A DNA stretch of 64,000 nucleotides, taken from NCBI GenBank assembly GCA_041392125.1, contig JAWKMR010000003.1:496001-560000 (forward strand). Direction: 5' to 3'. The number at the start of each line of letters is the position of its first letter. The first letter of the stretch is position 1. Position numbers and translations under genes: made by a program. The stretch comes from Halomarinibacterium sp041392125 (lineage in GTDB: Bacteria > Bacteroidota > Bacteroidia > Flavobacteriales > Flavobacteriaceae). Under the pieces are notes generated by a model. It was not told where the DNA came from. It made no database searches and was given only the letters and a program-made list of their open reading frames with translations. Below are positions 42,087 to 49,306 of the stretch, in pieces.

Positions 42087-42470
42087 ATGTCTCAGGATTC
42101 AAGAACACGATACAGCGATAAGGAATTAGAAGAGTTCAGAATTTTAATTACCGAAAAAATTGAAAAGGCGAAAGAGCAGTTAGCTCTCATTGAAAGTGCC
42201 TATAAAAATGATAGTAACAATGGTACCGATGATACCTCTCCTACCTTTAAAGCCTTCGATGAAGGAAGCGAAGTGATGAGCAAAGAAACCTCTTCGCAAT
42301 TGGCCATACGTCAGGAAAAGTTTATTCGCGATTTAAAAAATGCACTTATCCGAATTGAAAACAAAACCTACGGAATTTGCCGTGTAACTGGAAAATTGAT
42401 TAATCCCGAACGATTAAAATTAGTGCCTCATGCAACCCTAAGCATTGAAGCAAAGAACATGCAAAAATAG
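42087..42470 (+). CDS. DksA/TraR-family regulator lacking a four-Cys zinc finger (127 aa)
   Basis: A coiled-coil hairpin (about 10-90) ends in the globular motif YGICRVTGKLINPERL. Only one of the four zinc-finger cysteines is present, a form common in Bacteroidota. Such proteins insert into the RNA polymerase secondary channel and act with ppGpp. It follows ileS by 1 base; a terminator lies 50 bases after its stop. Confidence 0.9.
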   Translation: MSQDSRTRYSDKELEEFRILITEKIEKAKEQLALIESAYKNDSNNGTDDTSPTFKAFDEGSEVMSKETSSQLAIRQEKFIRDLKNALIRIENKTYGICRVTGKLINPERLKLVPHATLSIEAKNMQK

Positions 42471-42480
42471 TTTTTTGAGG

Positions 42481-43161
42481 ATGTTGAAAGTTAACAACAG
42501 GATCAAATCAAAATATTCAAAACCCAACACTAAGCTGTTGGGTTTTTTTCTGTTTTTCTGTTTGTATTTTATTTCGAACGGATTTTCACAAAAAGTAATT
42601 GAAAAGTTCTGGAAAGAAACTGCTTTTAATACCATTGAAATTATCTCGGATGAAGTTTTTAAAATTGAAATCATTGCCGGAAATTTTTCTGAAATTAAAC
42701 TTCAATCAAAAATTGCCGGTGAAAATTTTGAAAGCATGAATATGGGGGCTTCCGAAAAAGGCGAAGTACTTACATTAAAACCATCGTATAGACCTTATTT
42801 TACCCCGCAAAATGATAAATTGGCGGCACATAAAGTAATTTCTATCGAGATACAGTTGTTTATTCCAGAGGGGATAACCGTTTTTATTACCTCTAAACTG
42901 GCCTCTTTAGAAGCAACGGGAAAGTTTAAAGAATTAGATGTAAATCTTAGAGAGGGTCATTGTACCCTTAAGGAATTTTCTGGAAATGCAATGCTTAACA
43001 CTCGTTTTGGTAATATTTTGGTGTATGCAAAACCAGAAGTTTCTGGTGTTGGCGTTTCCAAAAAAGGAACCGTTTTAAATAAACTTTCCACCAATGCAAT
43101 GTATACTCTCAAAGCCGAAAGTGTTATTGGGAATATAAGCTTGTTAAAAAGCCCGGAATAA
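42481..43161 (+). CDS. Exported hypothetical protein whose start overlaps a terminator (226 aa)
   Basis: I choose ATG 42481, just past the DksA gene; a longer frame from 42445 overlaps that gene. A basic N-terminus and hydrophobic segment (LLGFFLFFCLYFISNGFSQ) form a signal peptide. The rest is beta-rich (IEIISDEVFKIEIIAGN; ITVFITSKLASLEATGKF), like adhesin-type beta-helix domains of the DUF4097 kind. The signal peptide is partly encoded by the T run of a strong terminator hairpin (42521-42550), so expression from the ileS operon should depend on readthrough. It is followed by lspA. Confidence 0.65.
   Translation: MLKVNNRIKSKYSKPNTKLLGFFLFFCLYFISNGFSQKVIEKFWKETAFNTIEIISDEVFKIEIIAGNFSEIKLQSKIAGENFESMNMGASEKGEVLTLKPSYRPYFTPQNDKLAAHKVISIEIQLFIPEGITVFITSKLASLEATGKFKELDVNLREGHCTLKEFSGNAMLNTRFGNILVYAKPEVSGVGVSKKGTVLNKLSTNAMYTLKAESVIGNISLLKSPE
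42521..42550 (+). terminator. Rho-independent terminator of ileS-dksA, inside the next coding region
   Basis: AACCCAACA and TGTTGGGTT form a perfect 9-bp stem with a 6-base loop, followed by TTTTTT. It begins 51 bases past the DksA stop, but within codons 14-23 of the following reading frame. Confidence 0.8.
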
Positions 43162-43166
43162 ATACT

Positions 43167-43174
43167 TACTTTTG
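43167..43174 (+). promoter_or_regulatory. Promoter -7 element (TACTTTTG) of lspA
   Basis: An exact TAnnTTTG match lies 5 bases after the upstream stop codon and 19 bases before the lspA start. Confidence 0.6.
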
Positions 43175-43193
43175 CTTCCGAAACAAAAAGACG

Positions 43194-43796
43194 ATGTCCC
43201 TAAAAAAAGCAACCGCCATTATTATCTTGGTGCTATTAATAGACCAGATTTCTAAAATTTACATTAAAACACACTTTGCTATTGGAGATGGTGTTACTGT
43301 TTTTAGTTGGTTCAAAATTTATTTTATTGAGAATGAAGGGATGGCTTGGGGGGCTAAAATTCCCGGAAAATATGGAAAATTAGCCTTATCTCTTTTCAGA
43401 ATTGGGGCCATTATAGGAATAGGATATTGGTTGTGGGATTCTATTCGTAAAGAAGCTTCAAAAGTGCTAATAGTTTCTATCGCGCTTATTTTTGCAGGGG
43501 CATTCGGCAATATTATCGACTCCGTTTTTTATGGAATCATCTTTAACGATAGTGCGCATCAAGTAGCGTCTTTTATGCCTGCCGAAGGAGGATATGGCAC
43601 TCTTTTTCACGGGAAAGTAGTAGATATGTTTTCCTTTTCATTCTTTGACCCGGTTTTTAATGTGGCAGATTCTTCAATAAGTGTTGGCGTAGCCTTACTT
43701 ATTCTTTTCAATAAAAGAGCATTTCCAAAAAGGAAAGACCCAAAATGGCTCGCACAAATGGATAATGAGGAAACTACCGAAGAAAATAAAGATTAA
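43194..43796 (+). CDS. lspA: Lipoprotein signal peptidase II (200 aa)
   Basis: Four membrane helices and the two catalytic aspartates are visible: Asp109 in GNIIDSVFYG and Asp144 in GKVVDMFSF. The Bacteroidota insertion between them (NDSAHQVASFMPAEGG) is present. It cleaves prolipoproteins such as those encoded at 9007, 37982 and 55905. Its 3' end overlaps the converging PAS kinase by 4 bases. Confidence 0.96.
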   Translation: MSLKKATAIIILVLLIDQISKIYIKTHFAIGDGVTVFSWFKIYFIENEGMAWGAKIPGKYGKLALSLFRIGAIIGIGYWLWDSIRKEASKVLIVSIALIFAGAFGNIIDSVFYGIIFNDSAHQVASFMPAEGGYGTLFHGKVVDMFSFSFFDPVFNVADSSISVGVALLILFNKRAFPKRKDPKWLAQMDNEETTEENKD

Positions 43797-44929
43797 AACC
43801 GAATAATAAAAGTAGTTCCTACATCTACAGCACTCATTACCTCGATACTTCCTTGAAGCATTTCCACTTGGTTTTTTACAATAAACAGCCCAATTCCCAC
43901 GGCGTCTTCTCTATCGTGAAAGGTTTGATACATATGGAAGACTTTATCTCCGTATTTTTTTAAATCTATACCCAATCCATTGTCTTTTATCATAAGGCAG
44001 GGCTTATTGTCCTCGAAATAGGTATAAATATCAATGACCGTTTTTCTATCCGGATGGCCGTATTTTATAGCATTCGAAATAAGATTCATAAAGATACTTT
44101 CCATGTAAAATGGGATGTATTCAATTTCGGGAACTTCTGAAAATTCTGAAAAAATATCAACTTCATTTTCTTGGATACGGAGGCGTAGACTATTTTTAAC
44201 CGAGTTTAAAATTTCAGTAAAACGTACTACTTGTTTTTCTTTTAGGGATTTATTTTGGGCGGAAACAATTTCGTTTAAATGCTCCATCGTGGTATTAAGA
44301 CTTTCTGAAATAGCGTACAAGTTGCTTTTCAAATCCTTTTCGTCTTCGGGATTGGCGTCTTTAAGAAGCTCTAATGTTAAATTAAGATTGCTCGCGTGAG
44401 AGCGTAAATTATGTGAGACGATGTAAGCAAAATTAAACATCCTTGAATTTTGGGATTCTATAACCTGAAGTGATTTTTCTAGACTTAGCTCCTTGAGTTT
44501 TTCTTCGTTAATATCTTGAAATACTCCTTGAATCCCTATAATCTCTTCAAAATCATCATAAACTGGGGCCCCTACTGCTTTTACCCAAAATGATTTTTTT
44601 TGGTAGGTAAGCATTTTAATCACTACCGAAAAGGGCTTCCCATGACTACATTCATAAAAGGTTTTAGCGGCAAAATCTTGATGTTCCGGAGCATAAAAAT
44701 CCATCGCATTACTTAAGGACGGAACAAAATCGTTAGGAGTTTTTAAAATTCTTCTGGCTTCCGGGTCAAGGTAGCTTTTCTTTTCTCTAAAATTTACACT
44801 CCAGCTACCGGAAGCAGTAAGCTTGGCCAATTCTTGATAATAGAAATTGTCAAAAGGGGTTTTTTCTTTAGAAGAAAAATTTGTTTGTTCTTGAAATATC
44901 TTACTTCGCTTTTGCGCTAAGAAGTTCAT
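43793..44929 (-). CDS. Soluble PAS-domain sensor histidine kinase (378 aa)
   Basis: No membrane helix is seen. A PAS domain (about 35-140; GSWSVNFREKKSYLDPEARRIL, then a PAC end with GIQGVFQDINEEK) is followed by the phospho-acceptor region VSHNLRSHASNL with His173. The ATPase domain has LISNAIKYGHP, IKDNGLGIDL and GIGLFIVKNQ. The SHNLRSHA variant is typical of many flavobacterial hybrid-type kinases. No partner regulator is adjacent. Confidence 0.9.
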   Translation of the reverse strand: MNFLAQKRSKIFQEQTNFSSKEKTPFDNFYYQELAKLTASGSWSVNFREKKSYLDPEARRILKTPNDFVPSLSNAMDFYAPEHQDFAAKTFYECSHGKPFSVVIKMLTYQKKSFWVKAVGAPVYDDFEEIIGIQGVFQDINEEKLKELSLEKSLQVIESQNSRMFNFAYIVSHNLRSHASNLNLTLELLKDANPEDEKDLKSNLYAISESLNTTMEHLNEIVSAQNKSLKEKQVVRFTEILNSVKNSLRLRIQENEVDIFSEFSEVPEIEYIPFYMESIFMNLISNAIKYGHPDRKTVIDIYTYFEDNKPCLMIKDNGLGIDLKKYGDKVFHMYQTFHDREDAVGIGLFIVKNQVEMLQGSIEVMSAVDVGTTFIIRF

Positions 44930-44996
44930 AAATCATCAATTTGGGGGGCGGAAAGATAGTAAATTTTGTAAAATGTACAATATTTCCTACAAAATT

Positions 44997-45557
44997 TTAA
45001 AAAGAGTGAATTTTTCCAGGAGTAATACAATAATGTAATGGAATATCAAAAGGATCTTTTTCCAGCTGCTCTTCAGGTTCAAAAAATGAAAGCCCCACGA
45101 AGGTAGAACCTGGATTACACGCTTTTAAAAAACGGTCGTAAAATCCTTTTCCGTATCCTATTCTATTTCCGTGAGTATCAAAAGCGAGTAAAGGAACAAA
45201 TACCACGTCTATTTTTTCTGAAGGAATTTCAATACCCTCTACGGGCTCCGGAATTCCATAAGAAGAGATTTTCAGCGGGGTATTTTCCTGTAAAAGGAGG
45301 TGCTTCATGGCTCCTGAGTTAAAATCAGCCTTTGGGACCACAATACTTTTATCCCGCCCTTGAAGGATATGAAGCAAATATTGGGTATCTACTTCCTTTT
45401 TTTCTGAAATGGATAAAAAAAGATGGTAATAGGTTTTATCCCAAATTGGCAGTTTTAAAGATTGATTAGCGATTGCTAAACTCAAGGAATCTATTTCCTC
45501 AGTGGTTAGTTGCCCTCTTTTTTCCAAATACTTTTTCCGAAGGAATGGCTTTTCCAT
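44997..45557 (-). CDS. 5-formyltetrahydrofolate cyclo-ligase (186 aa)
   Basis: The family motif RIGYGKGFYDRFL (about 137-149) is intact, with the basic N-terminus (LRKKYLEKRGQL). The enzyme returns 5-formyl-THF to the folate pool using ATP. It is the third gene of a tight operon, its start overlapping the previous stop by one base. The functional link with the two upstream genes is not obvious. Confidence 0.93.
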   Translation of the reverse strand: MEKPFLRKKYLEKRGQLTTEEIDSLSLAIANQSLKLPIWDKTYYHLFLSISEKKEVDTQYLLHILQGRDKSIVVPKADFNSGAMKHLLLQENTPLKISSYGIPEPVEGIEIPSEKIDVVFVPLLAFDTHGNRIGYGKGFYDRFLKACNPGSTFVGLSFFEPEEQLEKDPFDIPLHYCITPGKIHSF

Positions 45558-46528
45558 TACAGCACCTGAGTTGAAATATGAAACAAGGCATCTCCTTGAT
45601 ATACCAAGGGGGCTTCGTTTACATTTAATATAAACCCTTCATTACCAGCTTTAATCCAAATATGAATCTTTCCGTAAGGATCGGTAATGTGGCCCACAAT
45701 TTCCTGTGGTTTTACAAATTGCCCCACTTTTACTGAAGACTTGAACATGCCAGAAGCTTGTGCTCTTAACCATTTACTGTTTAGAATGGTCACCGAAGAT
45801 TTAGAGGGCGAAGAGACGGTAAACTTTTTTTGAAGCATTCCTAAATGATGCAAAATTCTTTTAGAACCGTTTACTCCGGTATTACTTACCACACTGTCTA
45901 TGGAGTTAGATTTGCCCCCTTCAAACAATAATAATGGAATCCCTTGCTTTTTACAGGCATTACGGAAGGATTTTTTTAAATTTTTGGAATGCAAAATAAA
46001 AGGCGCATTAAAAATGGTAGCCAAGGATGAAAGCTGCTTATCGTTCCTTTCAATTCTAATATGGGGAGCGTTAAATCGGCTCGAGCCTCCCGTATGAAAA
46101 TCGAGACAATAATTAACCTTGGGAATAATCTCAGTCATTAATTTATAGGCTACTTGTGCTGCGAGAGAACCCTTTTTACTCCCCGGGAACGACCGATTTA
46201 AATCTCGTCCATCCGGAAAATCTCTTACCTTCTGTAAAAAACCAAAAATATTTACTACGGGAATACAAATTGTCGTTCCTATTTTGGGCTTATTAATTCC
46301 TTTGGAAACCAACTGCCTTACAATTTCAACTCCATTTACCTCATCTCCATGAATGCCTGCTGTAAATAAAACCGTTGGGCCATCGTAAAGAGAGCGCTCC
46401 ACAAAAATAGGAACGTCTATTGGGGTATTGGTATGTAGTTTAGCAACGCTAAAGTTAAGTTCACGAGATTCTCCCGGAAGTATCTCCTCTCCAAATAACT
46501 GCAAAATTGTTGCCTTCTTTTTCCCCAT
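45557..46528 (-). CDS. Succinylglutamate desuccinylase/aspartoacylase-family zinc hydrolase (323 aa)
   Basis: Zinc-site motifs of the M14-like AstE/ASPA family are present: GIHGDEVNGVE (about 59-69), RDLNRSFPG, and LDFHTGG (about 142-148). A C-terminal beta domain (about 230-320) carries a biotinyl-like pattern (GQFVKPQEIVGHITDPYGK). The enzyme should split an N-acyl or amide bond of an acidic amino acid. It overlaps the RimK-like gene by one base, so ligase and hydrolase are made together, perhaps to make and recycle a glutamate-conjugated product. Confidence 0.88.
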   Translation of the reverse strand: MGKKKATILQLFGEEILPGESRELNFSVAKLHTNTPIDVPIFVERSLYDGPTVLFTAGIHGDEVNGVEIVRQLVSKGINKPKIGTTICIPVVNIFGFLQKVRDFPDGRDLNRSFPGSKKGSLAAQVAYKLMTEIIPKVNYCLDFHTGGSSRFNAPHIRIERNDKQLSSLATIFNAPFILHSKNLKKSFRNACKKQGIPLLLFEGGKSNSIDSVVSNTGVNGSKRILHHLGMLQKKFTVSSPSKSSVTILNSKWLRAQASGMFKSSVKVGQFVKPQEIVGHITDPYGKIHIWIKAGNEGFILNVNEAPLVYQGDALFHISTQVL

Positions 46529-47400
46529 TATTTATTATTTCTCTCTATATAGGTAATAATACTTTGCGAAATATCGATACCCGTGGTGGTTTCTATTCCT
46601 TCTAATCCGGGGGTTGAATTTATCTCCAAAACCAAAGGACCTTCTTTGCTTTGCAGGATATCTACCCCACACACGCCTAATCCTAAGGCTTTTGCAGCTT
46701 TTAAAGCGATGATTTCTTCTTCATACGTAAGCTTTATTTGTTGTGAAGAGCCTCCTCGATGCAGGTTGGACCTAAAATCTCCTTCTTTGCTTTGGCGCTT
46801 CATAGAAGCAACCACTTTTCCATCTACCACGATGGCTCTAAGATCACTTCCTTTGGATTCTGCAATATACTCTTGAACAATAAACCGAACATTGGCTGTA
46901 TTCAGTGTTTCAATAGTAGATAAGGCAGAGGCTTGTGTTTCTGCTAAGATGACGCCATGACCGTGAGTGCCTTGTAAAATTTTAATAATTAAGGGTGCTT
47001 TTCCAAAAAGTGAAAGTAATACTTCGGCATCATAGGTATTTCCTAAGAAGGTTTTAGGAGTAGGAACCCCGTTTTGCGCTAAAATTTGAAAACAGGTCCA
47101 TTTATTTCGAGATTGCAGTATGGCTTCGGCGCTTACTACCGAAAATACCTTCATACATTCCAAATGTCTTACCAAAGAGGACCCCATATACGTATTTGAA
47201 GCGCCAATTCTTGGGATAATTGCATCAAGATCGTCCACTTTTTCATGGGTGTAGTACAACACAGGTTCATTATTTTCAATAGCGATAGTACACAAATTAG
47301 GGTCTAAAACCTCCATCGTATGGTTTCTGGCCATACCGGCTTTTAAAAGGCTTTGTGTGGAGTAAAGGTTCTCACCACGGGAGAGTACGGCGATGTTCAT
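46528..47400 (-). CDS. RimK-family ATP-grasp alpha-L-glutamate ligase (290 aa)
   Basis: I place the start at 47400 (MNIAVLSRGENLYSTQSL), the usual RimK beginning; a frame open to 47457 adds 19 unrelated residues. ATP-grasp motifs are present: IIKILQGTHGHGV, VQEYIAESKGSDLRAIVV, and VDILQSKEGPLVLEINSTPG. RimK-type enzymes add glutamate residues to proteins or small molecules. It is first in a three-gene operon with an AstE-like hydrolase and 5-FTHF cyclo-ligase. No ribosomal protein gene is near, so the acceptor is open. Confidence 0.92.
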   Translation of the reverse strand: MNIAVLSRGENLYSTQSLLKAGMARNHTMEVLDPNLCTIAIENNEPVLYYTHEKVDDLDAIIPRIGASNTYMGSSLVRHLECMKVFSVVSAEAILQSRNKWTCFQILAQNGVPTPKTFLGNTYDAEVLLSLFGKAPLIIKILQGTHGHGVILAETQASALSTIETLNTANVRFIVQEYIAESKGSDLRAIVVDGKVVASMKRQSKEGDFRSNLHRGGSSQQIKLTYEEEIIALKAAKALGLGVCGVDILQSKEGPLVLEINSTPGLEGIETTTGIDISQSIITYIERNNK

Positions 47401-47509
47401 AAGTAAAAGATGTGATACGCAATTTAGTAAAAAAGAGGATTGCAGATGATTTTGCAAATTTTAAAATTGAAAATTTAGCTGAAAGCACAACAAGACGTAT
47501 CTTTATCGA

Positions 47510-49306
47510 ATGGCAGAAACTTCTGTAAAACTTCAAATTTCTACGCTTCCTAATCTTCCCGGGGTCTATCAATATTACGATAAAGACGGAAAATTACTGT
47601 ATGTGGGTAAAGCTAAAGATTTGAAAAAGAGGGTTGCCTCCTATTTTAACAAAGACCACGACAATGCCCGCACCCATGTTTTAGTAAAAAAAATAGTTGC
47701 CATTAAACATATTGTTGTTGCAACCGAGACGGATGCTCTGTTACTCGAGAATAATCTCATCAAAAAATATCAGCCCCGGTACAATGTGATGCTTAAGGAT
47801 GATAAATCGTATCCGTGGTTGTGCATCAAAAAAGAACGATTTCCCAGAGTATTTTCTACCCGAAAATTGATTAAAGACGGTAGTGAGTATTATGGTCCCT
47901 ATACCAGCGGGAAAACAGTTTATACCTTACTGGATCTTATAAAAGGACTATATCCTCTTAGAACATGTAATTATGATCTTTCGGAAGAAAAAATACAGAC
48001 AGGAAAATATAAAGTGTGTTTGGAGTATCATCTCGGAAATTGTTTAGGCCCTTGTGAAGGGAAACAAGAGGAGGCATCCTATTCTGAAAATATTGATGCC
48101 ATACGCAATATTTTGAAAGGGAATTTTAAAGAATCACTACAAGGATTTAAAAAGCAGATGAAACAATTTGCGGAAAACCTTCAATTTGAAGAAGCACAAC
48201 GCATTAAGGAAAAGATTGATGTACTGGAAAATTACCAGGCAAAATCTACGGTTGTGAATCCTAAAATTAATAACGTAGATGTTTTTTCCATCGTTTCAGA
48301 TGAAAGCTATGCCTATGTAAATTACCTTCAAATATCATTTGGCAGTATCATTCGTTCGCATACGCTGGAAATTAAAAAGAAATTGGATGAAACTAATGAA
48401 GAATTGTTGGAACTAGCTGTAGTAGAACTTCGGCAACGATTCCATTCACAGTGTAAAGAAATTTATCTCCCTTTTATTATAGAAGTAGAAGAAGGAATTA
48501 TGGTACATGTTCCCAAATTGGGAGACAAAAAGAAGATTTTAGAACTTTCAGAACGAAATGCCAAATACTACCGTCTTGAAAAACTGAAACAAGATAAAAT
48601 TGTAGATCCGGAGCGCCACGAAAAACGCATTATGGCACAAATGAAAAAAGATTTACGATTAAGTGAAGAACCTCGTCATATTGAATGTTTTGACAATAGT
48701 AACATTCAAGGCACCCATCCTGTGGCTGCTTGTGTAGTTTTTAAAAATGGGAAACCGAGTAAAAAAGAGTACCGTAAATTCAACATAAAAACAGTAGAAG
48801 GTCCGGACGATTTTGCTTCTATGGAAGAAGTGGTTTACAGACGCTACAAAAGAATGCTGGACGAAGGGCAACCTTTACCACAACTCATCATCATAGATGG
48901 GGGGAAAGGGCAGCTTTCTTCGGCTTTAAAAAGTTTGGACGCGTTACAATTACGTGGAAAAATTGCCATTATAGGAATTGCAAAACGCTTGGAAGAATTA
49001 TTTTACCCAAACGATTCCGTTCCGCTGTATTTGGATAAAAAGTCTGAAACCTTAAAGTTGATTCAGCAATTACGTAATGAAGCGCACCGTTTTGGTATTA
49101 CTTTCCATCGCGATAAGCGAAGTAAAGATGCGCTGAATACGAGTTTGGAAACCATTCCCGGTATTGGTGAAAAAACGGTAGCCGAACTTTTAAAACATTT
49201 TAAAAGTACCAAAAGAATAGGAAAAGCAACTTTCGACGAATTAGAATCTGTGGTAGGGGCGAGCAGGGCAAAAAAAATAATAACTCATTTTCAGAATATT
49301 ACTTGA
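47510..49306 (+). CDS. uvrC: UvrABC excinuclease subunit C (598 aa)
   Basis: The N-terminal GIY-YIG nuclease (LPGVYQYYDKDGKLLYVGKA, about 15-34) is followed by a Cys cluster (CNYD...CLEY...CLGPC, about 147-176), a UVR domain (about 200-235) and the UvrC RNase H-like nuclease (ECFDNSNIQGTHPVA; IIIDGGKGQLSSA). A helix-hairpin-helix end (ETIPGIGEKTVAELL) completes it. All domains of nucleotide excision repair UvrC are intact. Its stop overlaps the TTG start of the patatin gene. Confidence 0.97.
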   Translation: MAETSVKLQISTLPNLPGVYQYYDKDGKLLYVGKAKDLKKRVASYFNKDHDNARTHVLVKKIVAIKHIVVATETDALLLENNLIKKYQPRYNVMLKDDKSYPWLCIKKERFPRVFSTRKLIKDGSEYYGPYTSGKTVYTLLDLIKGLYPLRTCNYDLSEEKIQTGKYKVCLEYHLGNCLGPCEGKQEEASYSENIDAIRNILKGNFKESLQGFKKQMKQFAENLQFEEAQRIKEKIDVLENYQAKSTVVNPKINNVDVFSIVSDESYAYVNYLQISFGSIIRSHTLEIKKKLDETNEELLELAVVELRQRFHSQCKEIYLPFIIEVEEGIMVHVPKLGDKKKILELSERNAKYYRLEKLKQDKIVDPERHEKRIMAQMKKDLRLSEEPRHIECFDNSNIQGTHPVAACVVFKNGKPSKKEYRKFNIKTVEGPDDFASMEEVVYRRYKRMLDEGQPLPQLIIIDGGKGQLSSALKSLDALQLRGKIAIIGIAKRLEELFYPNDSVPLYLDKKSETLKLIQQLRNEAHRFGITFHRDKRSKDALNTSLETIPGIGEKTVAELLKHFKSTKRIGKATFDELESVVGASRAKKIITHFQNIT

